From the NCBI GenBank assembly GCA_963789785.1, contig CAWBNC010000043.1:1-64000 (forward strand): 64,000 bases of DNA, read 5' to 3'. Shown here one piece after another: positions 19,321 through 29,533 of the stretch. The notes under the pieces are model-generated. The model was given only the letters and a program-made list of their open reading frames with translations, ran no database searches and was not told the DNA's origin. The stretch comes from JAEULH01 sp963789785 (GTDB taxonomy: Bacteria; Pseudomonadota; Alphaproteobacteria; Rhodospirillales; Defluviicoccaceae). Position 1 is the first letter of the stretch, and the number at the start of each line of letters is the position of its first letter. Both the position numbers and the translations under genes were made by a program.

Positions 19321-20250
19321 ATGGAGCGGCGTGAGCGGACGGCTGCCGCGGCGCGGAGCGAGCACAACGATCGGCTCAAGCGCTGGGCGACGACCGCAGC
19401 CGTTGCGGTTGCCGCCCTCCTCATCGCCGGCAAGACAGGCGCTTATCTTGCCACCGGCGCCGTCAGCCTGCTGTCTTCGCTCATCGATTCGCTGCTCGAT
19501 CTCCTTGCCTCGCTGGTCAATTACGTCGCCATCCGCCAGGCCGCGGTGCCGCCGGATCGCGAGCATCGCTTCGGCCACGGCAAGGCGGAGCCGCTGGCCG
19601 GTCTTGCGCAGGCGGCGTTCGTTGCCGGCTCCTCGGTGCTTCTGCTGTTCGAGGCCGGCTCGCGGCTGTTGCGGCCTAATCAGATCGAGGACTCGACGGT
19701 CGGCATCGCGGTCATGGTGCTGTCGATCTTCCTGACCCTGGGTCTGGTGCTGTTCCAACGCTACGTCGTCCGGAAGACCGACTCGGTCGCCATCGGCGCC
19801 GACGCGCTGCACTACCGCAGCGACCTGCTGATGAATCTCAGCGTCATCGTCGCTCTGGTGCTGGCGGCCAACTTCGGCATCGCCATCGCCGACCCGCTGT
19901 TCGGCATCGCCATCGCGCTCTACATCCTCACCAGCGCCTGGAGCATTTTCTCCGGCAGCCTGCATCTGCTGATGGACCACGAGCTTGACGAGGACGACCG
20001 GGCGAGGATCAAGGCAATCGCCAGTGCCCACCCCGCCGTCATCAGCCTGCACGACCTCAGAACCCGCTCTTCGGGAACGCAGACGTTCATCCAGTTTCAT
20101 CTCGAACTCGACGGCGGCCTGACCCTGCTTCAGGCGCATGCCATCGCCGACGAGGTGATGGATGATGTCGAGCGCGCGTTTCCAGACGCCGAGGTCCTGA
20201 TCCACGAGGATCCGGAGGGTATCGAGGAACGACGGGTGATCTTCAATTAG
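19321..20250 (+). CDS. Cation diffusion facilitator (FieF-like metal efflux)
   Basis: This 309-residue protein has six hydrophobic segments. Metal site A is visible as the Asp pair in SLIDSLLDLLASLVN and the His/Asp in LHYRSDLLMN. This DD/HD pattern is seen in FieF/YiiP-type exporters of Zn, Fe or Cd. A cytoplasmic C-terminal domain follows from about residue 215. It resides in the inner membrane and exchanges metal for protons. The following kinase gene begins within or just after its stop. Confidence 0.88.
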   Translation: MERRERTAAAARSEHNDRLKRWATTAAVAVAALLIAGKTGAYLATGAVSLLSSLIDSLLDLLASLVNYVAIRQAAVPPDREHRFGHGKAEPLAGLAQAAFVAGSSVLLLFEAGSRLLRPNQIEDSTVGIAVMVLSIFLTLGLVLFQRYVVRKTDSVAIGADALHYRSDLLMNLSVIVALVLAANFGIAIADPLFGIAIALYILTSAWSIFSGSLHLLMDHELDEDDRARIKAIASAHPAVISLHDLRTRSSGTQTFIQFHLELDGGLTLLQAHAIADEVMDDVERAFPDAEVLIHEDPEGIEERRVIFN

Positions 20251-21846
20251 CACGGCGCACACGCCCGATAGCGGCAACGATCAGAGCGCGGTCATTGCAT
20301 GGCTCTCCCAGGCGGCGACTTTCGGGCTTGCGGATCCGCCGCGCCGGCGCGAGACCCACGCCTCGATCGTCTTCATGACCGAAGACCGCGCTTACAAGCT
20401 GAAGCGCGCGGTGCGGTTCCCCTATCTCGACTACGCTACCAGCGAACGCCGCCGGCTGATGTGCGCGGCCGAGGTTCGGATCAATCGCCGAACGGCGCCG
20501 GCGATCTACCGTGGCACGATTGCGGTGACCCGGGATGACCATGGCCGCTTCGCCTTCGACGGCGCCGGCGATCCGGTCGACTGGCTGGTCGAAATGGTGC
20601 GGTTCGACGAGACCGCCCTGTTCGACGCCATGGCCGAGCGGGGCGCGCTGACCCGCCCGGTTCTTGAGGATCTGGCCGACGCGATCGCCGACTTTCACCA
20701 TCGCGCCGAGCGAAAACCGGAGGCCGGCGGCAGCGTGGCCATGGCGGCCCTGATCGAGAACAATGCGCAGAGCTTCGCGGTGTGCTTCGCGGCGTGCCCC
20801 GACGAGGCGCTCGACCCGGAAGCCGTCGAGTGCCTCCTTGCCGGCTGGCGCCGTCAGCTCGATGAGCAGCACACGCTGCTCGACCAGCGCCGCGCTGGCG
20901 GCCATGTCCGCCACTGCCATGGCGATCTGCATCTCGGCAACATCGTACTGTATGAGGGCCGGCCGACCCTGTTCGACGCCATCGAGTTCAACGACGCGTT
21001 CGCCGACATCGACATCCTCTACGACCTCGCCTTTCTGCTGATGGATCTCGCCCATCGGGCCGCGCCGATCTTGCCGGCTCTTGCCTTCAACCGCTATTGC
21101 GACGCGACCGGCGACAGCAGCGGGCTCGCTCTGTTGCCATTGTTCGTCTCCCTGCGCGCCGGCATCCGCGCTCACGTCGAGGCGGTCGGGCGCAGGCCCA
21201 GTCCGATCGGAGCGAGAGCCCGCCGGCGCTTCGCCGGCGCTCGCCGGTACCTTCGACCACGCATGCGCGGCCCTGCAGCCGACTCCGCCGCTGCCTCGTC
21301 GCTATCGGCGGGCTGTCGGGAACCGGCAAGTCCAGCCTCGCCCGGACGCTGGCGCCGGAGCTGTGCCGAGCGCCCCGGCGCGCGGGTGGTGCGCACCGAC
21401 TGCATCCGCAAGCGCCTCGCCGGCGTCGCCCTCGACGGCCCGTCTCGGCGCCGACGGCTACGCGGCCGAGATGACGCGGAAGACCTACCGCGCCCTCGCC
21501 GCCGAGGCGGGCGAAGTCCTCGCCGCCGGCCGCACGGTCATCGCCGACGGCGTCTTCGCCTCCGCCCGTGAGCGAGCGTGCCATGCGCGAGCTCGCCCGG
21601 CGCCTCCGCGTTCCCTTCTTCGGTCTCTGGCTGGACGCCCCGGCGGCGGTGCTGGAGGCGCGGGTCGGCGCCCGCCGCGGCGACGTTTCCGATGCAGGGC
21701 CCGATGTCGTCCGGATGCAGCTTGGCTTTGCTCTCGGTGAAATCGACTGGGCCGAGGTGGATGCAGCGGGGCCGGCAGAAGCGACGGCGGCGGCGGCCAG
21801 GCGGGCGCTGCAGGCGGGCTCATCCGGCGCGGCGCACGATGCGTGA
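20246..21846 (+). CDS. Fused phosphotransferase/AAA kinase (COG2187-COG0645 type), heavily frameshifted
   Basis: The N-terminal half resembles aminoglycoside-phosphotransferase-fold proteins, with AYKLKRAVRFPYLDY and the catalytic-loop-like HCHGDLHLGNIVL and DAIEFND. The C-terminal half is a P-loop kinase with VAIGGLSGTGKSSLART and VRTDCIRKRLAGV. This fusion is a conserved hypothetical family; it is not a known resistance enzyme. At least four frameshifts lie between about 21185 and 21570. Conserved sequence starts before the first ATG (20375). In that frame the only candidate just after the in-frame stop at 20237 is ATT at 20246, overlapping the preceding stop, so the true start is uncertain. 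Confidence 0.7.
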
Positions 21847-21916
21847 TCGCATCTTTATCTTTCGGCTTCAGCCTCGTCATGATGATCGGACAGGGGAGCT
21901 CCGGCAGGAGGGTGAA

Positions 21917-22773
21917 ATGGCGATCCGGAAGATTCTGGTGCCGGTCGAGGGATCGGACGCCGGGCGCACGGTGTTTGTTGTCCGCGCTCCAGGTCGCGTC
22001 GCGAGCATGGCGCCCATGTCGCCGCTGTGCACATCCGGCCCGATCCGCGCCTCGGCATTCCGTTGATCGGGGAGGGCATGTCCGCGGGCATGGTCGAGGA
22101 GCTGATCGAGCTGACCGAAAAGGAGACCGCGGCGCGGGCGCGTGAGGCCAGGGCGCTGTTCGATGCGGATCCACGGCGAAAGCGGCCTGCCGCTCGCCAG
22201 CGACCCGGCCACGGAGGGCGCCTCCCTGTCATGGGCCGATGTCGACGGACGCGCGGAGGAGGAGATGGCACGACGCGGCCGGATCGTCGACCTCGATCGT
22301 TCTCGGCAGGCCCTCGCAACAGCCCGACACCGACGCGACCATGATCCTGAACGCAGCTCTGTTCGAGACCGGTCGCCCGGTGCTTGTCGCGCCGGTGACG
22401 CCGGGTCCGTTCGGCCGGCGGGTCGCCGTCGCCTGGAACGGCAGCGCCGAGGCCGCACGGGCCGTTTACGCGGCGATGGATTTCCTCCATCGCGCCGAGA
22501 CGGTCGAGGTCGTTGCCGCCGACCCGGATAGGGCCAGCGACATCGACCCTGGCGCGTTGGTCGACTACCTCGCCTGGCACGGCGTCAGGCGTCCGGCTGC
22601 ACCCGCTCGCGGACGGCGGATCCGTTGGCGATTCCATCGGCAGGGCCGCGGCCGACGCCGATCTGGTCGTCATGGGCGCCTACAGCCACAGCCGGCTGCG
22701 CGAACTCATCCTCGGCGGCGTCACCCGGCATATGCTCGAGAACACGTCCTCGGCCCTGCTGATGGCGCACTAA
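21917..22773 (+). CDS. Universal stress protein, frameshifted
   Basis: The start MAIRKILVPVEGSDAG and the end VVMGAYSHSRLRELILGGVT, with the Gly-rich ATP-binding loop, identify a UspA-family protein. Between them LFETGRPVLVAPVTP and VAVAWNGSAEAARAVYAAMD show two tandem Usp domains. At least four frameshifts break it near 21990, 22160, 22300 and 22580. Reconstructed length is about 285 residues. Such proteins bind nucleotides and rise under stress. The next gene starts 20 bases later. Confidence 0.75.
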
Positions 22774-22793
22774 GTGCGGCGGTCGGCGGCATC

Positions 22794-23546
22794 GTGACAG
22801 CAGCAACGGAACCGGATCGCAAGACCGTCATCGTCACCGGGGCAAGCCGCGGCATCGGTCACGTGACCGCCAAGACCTTCCTCGACCGCGGCTGGCGGAT
22901 CATCACCTGCTCGCGCGACCCCGCGCCGCCCGAGTGCCGACGCGATCCCAACTGGACCTGCCACATCCCTACTGATCTGGGGGACGCCGCCAGCCTCGGC
23001 CGCTTCATCAGCGAGGCCAACGAGGTTCTGGACGGCGCGCCGTTGCACGCACTGGTCAATAACGCCGGGCTGTCGCCGAAAACGCCATACAAGGAGAGAC
23101 TCGGCTGCCTCAATGGCGATCTCGACGCCTGGCGTCAGGTTTTCGAGATCAACTTTTTCGCCGGGTTGAAGCTGGTGCGCGGCTTCGCTGGCGCCTTGCA
23201 CAAGGGCAAGGGGGCGGTCGTCAACGTCACCTCGATCGCCGGTCACGCCATCCATCCGTTCGCCGGCTCGGCCTACTCCACTTCGAAGGCGGCGCTTTCG
23301 GCGCTGACGCGGGAGTTGGCCCACGAGTGCGCCGCCCTGGATATCCGGGTCAATGCGGTGGCTCCGGGCGAGATCGAAACCGATATGATCCAGCCGGAAT
23401 ACGAGGTGCTGATCCCCCGGATCCCGCTGGAGCGCATGGGCTCGCCCGGAGATGTCGCCCGGGCGATCTTTTTCCTATGCTCCGACGACGCCGCCTACAT
23501 CACCGGCACGGAGCTGTGGGTGACCGGCGGCCAGCACCTCTATTGA
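22794..23546 (+). CDS. SDR family oxidoreductase
   Basis: This 250-residue SDR has the cofactor motif VIVTGASRGIGHVTAKTF, NNAGLSPKTPY, catalytic YSTSKAAL and C-terminal WVTGGQHLY. The GTG at 22794 is the start nearest the fold; the longer frame upstream belongs to the frameshifted Usp gene. Substrate specificity cannot be assigned from sequence. It is intact, unlike its two upstream neighbours. Confidence 0.8.
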   Translation: MTAATEPDRKTVIVTGASRGIGHVTAKTFLDRGWRIITCSRDPAPPECRRDPNWTCHIPTDLGDAASLGRFISEANEVLDGAPLHALVNNAGLSPKTPYKERLGCLNGDLDAWRQVFEINFFAGLKLVRGFAGALHKGKGAVVNVTSIAGHAIHPFAGSAYSTSKAALSALTRELAHECAALDIRVNAVAPGEIETDMIQPEYEVLIPRIPLERMGSPGDVARAIFFLCSDDAAYITGTELWVTGGQHLY

Positions 23547-23671
23547 GCCTTGGCCTCGGACTCTCCTGTCGGTATAAATCCACAAGGGCAACCTTCTGCG
23601 CGCCGGCTCGCAGCGGCCTTAACCTGAGATTGCTGCGGAAAAACGCCGCCGTTCAGGCCGGCGCCGCTTCC

Positions 23672-24295
23672 CTATTGGCGCGCAGCCGCCGGCGCCGGAG
23701 GCGCGCCGGCATCGGGTGCGCCGCGGACCGTGTCCGGATCGACCCAACCGCCCGAACCTCCGGCAGCGGTAGCGGCGCCGGGACCTCCACCGGCGGCCGA
23801 GGCGCTGTGATCGGCGGTGGGATCGGGAATGACCCGGGTATAGCGGCCGCTGACCTGGACCAGAACCGGCGTTCCGTCGGCGATCGGCGTCTCTTCCTTT
23901 TGCCGATTCTGCACCAGCGTGACGGTCCGCCCGTCGTTCATCCGCACGATGTATTCGATCCCGTCGTGACTGCGCGCCGACGATTCGACCAGATACCCGG
24001 CGCCGGCGCCAATGAGCCCGCCCAGCAATGCCGCCCAGCCCGAGCCCCGGCCGCCGTAGGCCAAGCCAGTCGCCGCGGCCCCGGCGGCGCCGCCGGCAAG
24101 CGGCCCGACATTGCGGCTGTCTCCGGAGATTTCGACAGGCCGAGACGAAATGACCGCTCCGGGTGTAGTTTCAATGGTCCGGCCGACGTCCGCCGAGTCG
24201 TATCGCGACGAGGTCGGCGTGGAACAGGCCGCGAGCAGAGCAACGATTGTCAGCGCACTTATCCGACCACCCAGTGCACGTTTCACCGAGTCCAC
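23672..24295 (-). CDS. Outer-membrane lipoprotein with glycine-zipper domain (SlyB-like)
   Basis: This 207-residue protein begins with a lipoprotein signal peptide ending LLAACS. A glycine-zipper segment follows (AGGAAGAAATGLAYGGRG, then LLGGLIGAGAGYLVESSA), and a small domain YIVRMNDGRTVTLVQNRQK, as in SlyB/17-kDa surface antigens. The tail is rich in Ala, Gly and Pro. It should be anchored to the outer membrane. It is divergent from the surface-antigen and kinase operon, across about 200 bp. Confidence 0.8.
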   Translation of the reverse strand: MDSVKRALGGRISALTIVALLAACSTPTSSRYDSADVGRTIETTPGAVISSRPVEISGDSRNVGPLAGGAAGAAATGLAYGGRGSGWAALLGGLIGAGAGYLVESSARSHDGIEYIVRMNDGRTVTLVQNRQKEETPIADGTPVLVQVSGRYTRVIPDPTADHSASAAGGGPGAATAAGGSGGWVDPDTVRGAPDAGAPPAPAAARQ

Positions 24296-24304
24296 CCACC
24301 GTGG

Positions 24305-24332
24305 TTGTAAAAGTTCATGCCGGTTTTATTAT
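24305..24332 (+). promoter_or_regulatory. Possible promoter of the kinase/vWA operon
   Basis: TTGTAA at 24305-24310 and TATTAT at 24327-24332 are separated by 16 bases in the only AT-rich part of the 200-bp divergent gap. The match to sigma-70 consensus is fair. It lies about 160 bases ahead of the first gene, so another start site is possible. Confidence 0.3.
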
Positions 24333-24494
24333 GTAACGGTTCCGCAGCGCGGCTCAAGGCCTCCGCGGGATGACATCGCAGGCACGTCGGCTCCTGGCCG
24401 GGAGAGTGCGGCGAAGCCGGCGATCCCGCGGCGCGCCCTGGCGGGTTACGGCCGTGCTGGCGGGCGCGGTAAGGATTATAGTGGGCCTCGTCTT

Positions 24495-25112
24495 ATGACC
24501 ATTCGTTCTTGCCATGCTCGCGCCGGCGTCTGCGCTGTCCCTCTTGGCCTTCGGGCGTCGCTCTTTGCCGGTGTCCTGGTGTTCGCGACGGCGGCAGGGG
24601 CGCGCGCGGCCGTGCTCAGCGAGGATCCCGGCGACCAGACCTACCTGACCATCGCCATCAATGAGGCGCTGGAAACGCGCAAGACCGAGATCGAGGTTCC
24701 GCTGCGTAATCCCGATACCGGCAGCCACGGCACGCTTGTCATCGAGCGCACCTACTACCGCGACCCGACGACCCCGTGTCGCGATTATCGCCGGACCATC
24801 GAGCGCGCCGGTGCGCCGCCGAGCGAGGTGCACGGGACCGGCTGCCGGATCGGCAAGGCGCTGTGGTCGCTGGATGAAGTGAGCGTGCCGCCGGCAGCGC
24901 GGCCATCCGCATCGGGGCGAAGCGACGCACCGCTGCCGCTCTCGCCGCGTCCAGCCGCGCCGGCGCCAAAATCCGGCGGAACCGGCGGAACCGGCGGGCC
25001 GGCTCCGGCGGCAACCGTCGGCGGTGCTGCGCCGGAGAGTCGCGCGCCCGCCAATGAAGCGCCGGCGCCATCGTTCCCGGCCTATACCATGCCGTCCCGG
25101 GCCAACCTGTGA
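24495..25112 (+). CDS. Secreted surface-antigen-like protein (17 kDa antigen family)
   Basis: This 205-residue protein has an N-terminal signal peptide (about residues 1-40, cleaved after GARA). A domain follows reading YLTIAINEALETRKTE, GSHGTLVIERTYYRD and CRDYRRTIERAG, with two Cys, like the C-terminal surface-antigen domain of 17-kDa proteins. A disordered Pro/Ala/Gly-rich tail follows. It is probably periplasmic or outer-membrane associated. Its TGA overlaps the GTG of the kinase gene by 4 bases, so it belongs to that operon and may be its periplasmic partner. Confidence 0.65.
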   Translation: MTIRSCHARAGVCAVPLGLRASLFAGVLVFATAAGARAAVLSEDPGDQTYLTIAINEALETRKTEIEVPLRNPDTGSHGTLVIERTYYRDPTTPCRDYRRTIERAGAPPSEVHGTGCRIGKALWSLDEVSVPPAARPSASGRSDAPLPLSPRPAAPAPKSGGTGGTGGPAPAATVGGAAPESRAPANEAPAPSFPAYTMPSRANL

Positions 25113-27205
25113 GCACCGCTCCGACAGCGGGCGACGCCTCCGCAGATTCGACGGCTGAAGACGCGGGGCCAATCCCGCCGATCCGGCTCCGCGACGTCGT
25201 TCCGCGGCGCTACCGGCTGGCTGACGACGCTCCGGAGGCGCTGCCAGGCTTCGGCGGCCAGGCCCGGTTCAAGGCCTACGACCGCGAGACCGGCAAAGCC
25301 GTCTTCATCAAGGTGGCCGAGGACGGGAGCATCATTCCGAAGGAGGCGGAGGTCCTCACCCGCCTCGACCATCCGGCGATCGTCCGGCTGAAGCATTGGG
25401 GACGGGGTGGCGGCGCCGCCTTCCTCATTCTCGATCTGGTCGACGCGCCCGATCTGGAGGCTGTGCTGCGTCGTCACCACGGCCGGCTCGGCGTCAAGGA
25501 GATCAAGGGGCTGCTGGCGGTCCTTTGCTCCGGCCTGGAAGCCATTCACGCTGCCGGCTGCCTGCACCGGGATCTGAAGCCGGCGAACATTCTGGTTCCC
25601 GATTTTGCCGCACCGGTCATCGCCGACTTCGGCGCCGCAGCGCCGCTGGAGCGCGCCGGCGGGGAGGTCGAGACATGGCTGAGCGATGGCTATGCCGCCC
25701 CCGAGCAGTACCGCGTGGATGGCGGCGAGGGGCCGTGGACGGATATCTACAGTCTCGCCGCGGTCGCATATCGGGCGCTGATCGGCTCACCGCCGCCGCC
25801 CGCGCCGGCCAGGCTGAGGGGCGCGTGGATGAGCCCGGCGGTTTCCGCCGTTGGCGGCGATGCGATGGAGCTCGCCGCGGCGGTGGACCGTGCGCTCAAC
25901 CTCGACCCGGCAAAGCGGCCGCAGTCTGCGGAAGCCTGGGTCGCCATGCTCAAGCTGCCGCGAGCGGACCCATCGCAAGATCGCGCTGCGGCCTGGCCGG
26001 CCGCCGCGAACAGCCCTGACGTGGGGGGCGACGAAACGGGCGGAGGTCTAAACGCGGCGGCCGCCGGAACCGATGCCGGTGACGATGTGGCGCCAACGGT
26101 CCGCATCCGCCGGACGATCGAGGAGCGCACCGGCGCCGACGCCGCGGCGACGGCAACGGAAAGCGCACCCCCGGCCGCGCGTCGGCGGGCGCGGTGGTGG
26201 CCCGCTGCGGTCCTCGCCGTTCTCGCGCTGACGGCGCTCGCCGCTGCCTGGGCCGGTCGTCCCGTTTACGAGCGTTACTTCAAGCGCGATTGGGTCGTTG
26301 CGCAGGACGGCAGCGGGGATCTGACGACGATCGGCGAGGCCATCCGGCGCGCCGGCGACGAGGCGACCATCCGCGTCAAGGACGGAACCTATGCCGAGAC
26401 CATCGTGCTCAATCGCCCCGTTCATCTCGCCGCCGCGGATGGCGCCGAGCCTGTCGTCGCGCCCGCTGAGGGGCCGTGCCTGATCGCTCGTGGCGAAGGC
26501 GGAACCGTCACCGGCCTGACTCTCAAGGGTGCGACCGAGGGAGCGGATCCGCCCCTGGCGCTGCCCTGCGTCGTCATCTCGTCCGGGTCAGTATGGCTTC
26601 AGGATGTGCGCGTCTCCTCGCCGAGTGGCCCGGCGATCGTCGTCCGTGACGGCGCCAGACCCATGATCCAGCGCATCGCCGTGACCGAGACGCCTGCGGC
26701 GAGCGTACTGGTGCGCAGCGGCGCCGAACCCACGATCCGCGAGAGCACCTTCAGCGGCAGCGGCAGCCTTGTCTTCAGCGAGGGCTCCAAGGGCACGCTG
26801 GAGAATAACACGATCAGCACCAGCCGCGGGTCCGGGCTGCAGATCCGCTCGGGCGCCGATCCGCGCATTCTCGACAACACGATCGAGGGATCGGCCGAGG
26901 CCGGCGTCTTCGTCTACGACAGCGGTCGTGGCCGCCTCGAGAACAACCGGATCCTCGGCAGCGCATTGTCCGGCGTCATCGTCGCCGACGGGGGCGCACC
27001 GACGCTGATGGGCAACACCGTGGCGGCAAGCGGCGAGCACGGCATCCTCATTCTTGGCGGCAGCGGCGGGGCCATCGACCGCAACGCGGTCACCAATAAC
27101 AAGGGCAACGGCCTCGTCCTCGCGGCCGAGAGCGTCGTCGAACTCGGCACCAACCAGCTTGAGGGCAACAACCCGCCGCAACTGGTCGACGCGCGGGTGC
27201 GCTGA
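25109..27205 (+). CDS. Transmembrane Ser/Thr protein kinase with beta-helix sensor domain
   Basis: This 698-residue protein has a Hanks-type kinase domain at about 30-285, with Lys68 in AVFIKV, HRDLKPANIL at 153-162, DFG at 173-175 and APEQY at 197-201. A low-complexity linker leads to one transmembrane helix (about 364-382). The rest (about 395-698) is a right-handed parallel beta-helix of repeated motifs such as GSGLQIRSGADPRILDNTI and GNGLVLAAESVVELGTN. The kinase should face the cytoplasm and the helix the periplasm, as a sensor or scaffold. It is intact. Next come an FHA gene (15 bases on), a channel gene and two vWA genes, so its phosphorylated targets are likely read by the FHA proteins. 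Confidence 0.88.
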   Translation: MSTAPTAGDASADSTAEDAGPIPPIRLRDVVPRRYRLADDAPEALPGFGGQARFKAYDRETGKAVFIKVAEDGSIIPKEAEVLTRLDHPAIVRLKHWGRGGGAAFLILDLVDAPDLEAVLRRHHGRLGVKEIKGLLAVLCSGLEAIHAAGCLHRDLKPANILVPDFAAPVIADFGAAAPLERAGGEVETWLSDGYAAPEQYRVDGGEGPWTDIYSLAAVAYRALIGSPPPPAPARLRGAWMSPAVSAVGGDAMELAAAVDRALNLDPAKRPQSAEAWVAMLKLPRADPSQDRAAAWPAAANSPDVGGDETGGGLNAAAAGTDAGDDVAPTVRIRRTIEERTGADAAATATESAPPAARRRARWWPAAVLAVLALTALAAAWAGRPVYERYFKRDWVVAQDGSGDLTTIGEAIRRAGDEATIRVKDGTYAETIVLNRPVHLAAADGAEPVVAPAEGPCLIARGEGGTVTGLTLKGATEGADPPLALPCVVISSGSVWLQDVRVSSPSGPAIVVRDGARPMIQRIAVTETPAASVLVRSGAEPTIRESTFSGSGSLVFSEGSKGTLENNTISTSRGSGLQIRSGADPRILDNTIEGSAEAGVFVYDSGRGRLENNRILGSALSGVIVADGGAPTLMGNTVAASGEHGILILGGSGGAIDRNAVTNNKGNGLVLAAESVVELGTNQLEGNNPPQLVDARVR

Positions 27206-27220
27206 GCGGGGGAAAGGACG

Positions 27221-27671
27221 GTGAAGACACTGGTCATAGGCAGGAGCCCGTTCGCCGATGTCGTTGTCGCCGACGCCTCGGTGGCGCCGCACCATGCAGA
27301 GCTGATCGTCAGCGACGTCGGCCGCCTCTATCTTGTCGACTGCGCTTCGGCGGGTGGGACGTGGCGACGCGCGCCGGACCGTCCGCGCGACGGCGGGTCT
27401 GGCGATGGACAGCACCGGCAATCTGGCGCGGGCGAATGGAGCCGCATCCGCCAGAGCTTTGTCGCTGCCCGACGAGCCACTGCGGCTCGGCGACTACCTG
27501 TGCAACGCCGAGGCCTTGCTGCGGGCGGCGCGGGACGGTTCGCCGTCTCGCGCGGTCGCCGGGGCCGGGGCAGCGAGCGGGGCGTCGCCGGGTGACGGCG
27601 GCCGCCAGCCGCTGCGCGGTCGGGTCGAGCGCGATGCCCTGACCGGCGAGATCGTGCGCAGGAGGCCATGA
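27221..27671 (+). CDS. FHA domain protein, frameshifted
   Basis: A GTG preceded by GGGGAAAGGA starts an FHA domain: TLVIGRSPFADVVVADASV, then APHHAELIV and GRLYLVDCASAGGTW. FHA domains bind phosphothreonine, and the adjacent kinase is the obvious source. The frame breaks after GGTW, at least near 27470, and resumes as DEPLRLGDYLCNAEALL, ending ALTGEIVRRRP. The canonical Asn-Gly of the loop is replaced by Gly-Gly here. About 149 residues. Its stop overlaps the next start by 4 bases. Confidence 0.7.
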
Positions 27672-28521
27672 CGACCGTGCGGCCGACCCCTGCTGACCGC
27701 AATGGGCAGCGCGTGCCGCGTACCGCCGGCCACGACGCCGGCGGGTGCCCCAGGGCGCCGGTGGCGCATGGGCGATTTTACCATTCTCGCGGCCGCTGTC
27801 GTGATCGCGATCGTGCTGATCAAGGTCATGGAGTGGACGCTGCCGCCCGCCCTCGGCGTCGTTCTGCTCGACTATCGCCAGGCGACCTATCCGCTAACGG
27901 TGCAGACCGTCATGTGGATCGTCTTCGCGCTCGGGATCGGCGAGCTGATCGTCCGCGCCCGGGAGACAACGGCCGAGCGGGCCGAACTGAACCGGCATTA
28001 TCTCCCCGAGGACGAGACGACGGTCCTGCAGTCTCTCGAGTTGCGCCGCATCTACGCCGCCGCACGGGCCGCGATGCGCCCGGAACTCGCTGTCCTACGG
28101 GCGCTTCCTGCCGCGTCTGATCCAGCGGGTGGTCACCCAGTTCCAGACCAACAAGTCGGTCGACCAGGCGAATGCGCTCCTCAACTCCAGCCTGGATCTT
28201 GGCCTGCACGAGATCGATCTCCGCTACATGATGATCCGCTACGTCATCTGGGCCATCCCGGCCCTCGGCTTCCTCGGCACCGTCCTTGGCATCGCGCTGG
28301 CCCTTGCCTATGCGGGCTCCGCAGATCTTCAGGATCCGGCGCTGCTGGCCGGATTGACGGAGCGGCTCGCCGTCGCCTTCAACACCACGCTGCTGGCCCT
28401 GTGCATGTCGGCGGTGCTGGTGCTCGTCCAGCACGTCGTCCAGGCGCGCGAGGAGCGGGCGTTGAACCGGGCCGGGCAGTACTGCCTCGACAACCTCATC
28501 AACCGTCTTTACGCGGACTGA
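27668..28521 (+). CDS. MotA/TolQ/ExbB-like proton channel protein, frameshifted
   Basis: Hydrophobic segments include FTILAAAVVIAIVLIKVMEW and TVMWIVFALGIGELIV. The diagnostic block is IPALGFLGTVLGIALALAYA followed by AFNTTLLALCMSAVLVLV, which matches the pore-forming helices of ExbB/TolQ/MotA. Frameshifts lie near 27755 and 28095; the middle reads LSYGRFLPRLIQRVVTQFQ. Length is about 284 residues. ExbB-type proteins need a single-pass partner with a membrane Asp; the two vWA proteins downstream supply such a segment. No ExbD, TolR or OmpA-type protein is nearby. Confidence 0.75.
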
Positions 28522-28528
28522 ACCGATC

Positions 28529-29533
28529 ATGCTGGTGCGCCCGCGGCAAGCGCTCGACGCGCTGAGCATCTCTGCGCTGGATCTGTTCGCCTCCGCTCTC
28601 GGCGCGTTCATGCTGCTCGCGGTTTCGTTCTTTCCCTACTACCTGCGCGCCCCGGCACTGGAGGAGGAAACGCAAGGCGCCCGCGCCGAACTTACGGCCG
28701 CGGCGCAGGCGCTGCGCGAGGCGGAGGCGGCCGACGCCGACGCCAGCCAGGCGCAGAGCGGCAGCGTTGGACGCCGCGGCGCAGGCGCGACAGCGTCTGG
28801 AACAGGCCCAGGCGGCGCTCGCGGCCCATCTGGCTGCGGCGACGCCCGTGCCGACGGTCGCCGAGGCGCCGGCCCGTGTGCTTGAACAGCCCGTTCCCGG
28901 CCCCCGGCGCAGCCTTCTCGCCATCACCGATCTCGATCTGGTCTTCGTGATGGATACGACCGGGAGCATGCGCGACGAGCTTCAGGATCTGCAGGCCAAT
29001 CTGGTCGGGATCATCCAGGTCCTTCAGCGGCTTGCGCCGAGCGTTGCGCATCGGCTTCGTCGCCTACCGCGATCGGGGCGATGCCTACGTCGTCCGCGGC
29101 ACCCAACTCGCCCCGCTGGACTCCGGCGACGCAGAAATCCTTTCCTTCGTGCGCCGGCTCTCTGCCGACGGCGGCGGCGATGAACCTGAACGGGTCGACG
29201 AGGCTCTTGCCGCGGCGACAAGCATGCCGTGGCGCAACGACGCCCAGGGCCGCATCATCGTCATCGGCGACGCTCCGGCGCATCCGGCCGATATCGAGCG
29301 AACCCTGTCCATGGCGGCCCGGTTCCGGCTCTCGGCTCCCAGCGGTCGCTATCCGCGTGCCGTCGCCGCCATCTACACCGGCACCGGAGTCGGGAGCGAC
29401 CGTGGCGCGCCGCTTCTTCGAACGTCTGGCCGAAGCCGGCGGCGGCGAATTCTCCGTGCACAAGGGACAGATGATCGAGAGCGTGCTGCTCGCGGTTCTG
29501 GCTGGACCGCCGGCGGCGAGGGCGGGCCGATGA
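28529..29533 (+). CDS. Membrane-anchored vWA domain protein (first), frameshifted
   Basis: Residues 13-38 form one helix (ISALDLFASALGAFMLLAVS) with an Asp near its start, like the proton-carrying Asp of ExbD and MotB. A helical Ala/Glu-rich stalk follows, then a vWA domain with the metal-site motif VFVMDTTGSMRDEL and the later IIVIGDAPAHPADIE. Frameshifts lie near 28770, 29045 and 29395; every segment continues in the next frame. About 334 residues. It begins 7 bases after the channel gene and its stop overlaps the next FHA start (ATGA). It resembles the second vWA protein at 29902. Confidence 0.75.

Noticed and set aside
20375..21200. Aminoglycoside resistance gene
   Set aside because: It has the phosphotransferase fold but is fused to an AAA kinase, a conserved hypothetical family without known drug activity.
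21485..22174. Minus-strand frame of 229 residues opposite the Usp gene
   Set aside because: It is Arg/Pro-rich and antisense to clear Usp and kinase motifs.
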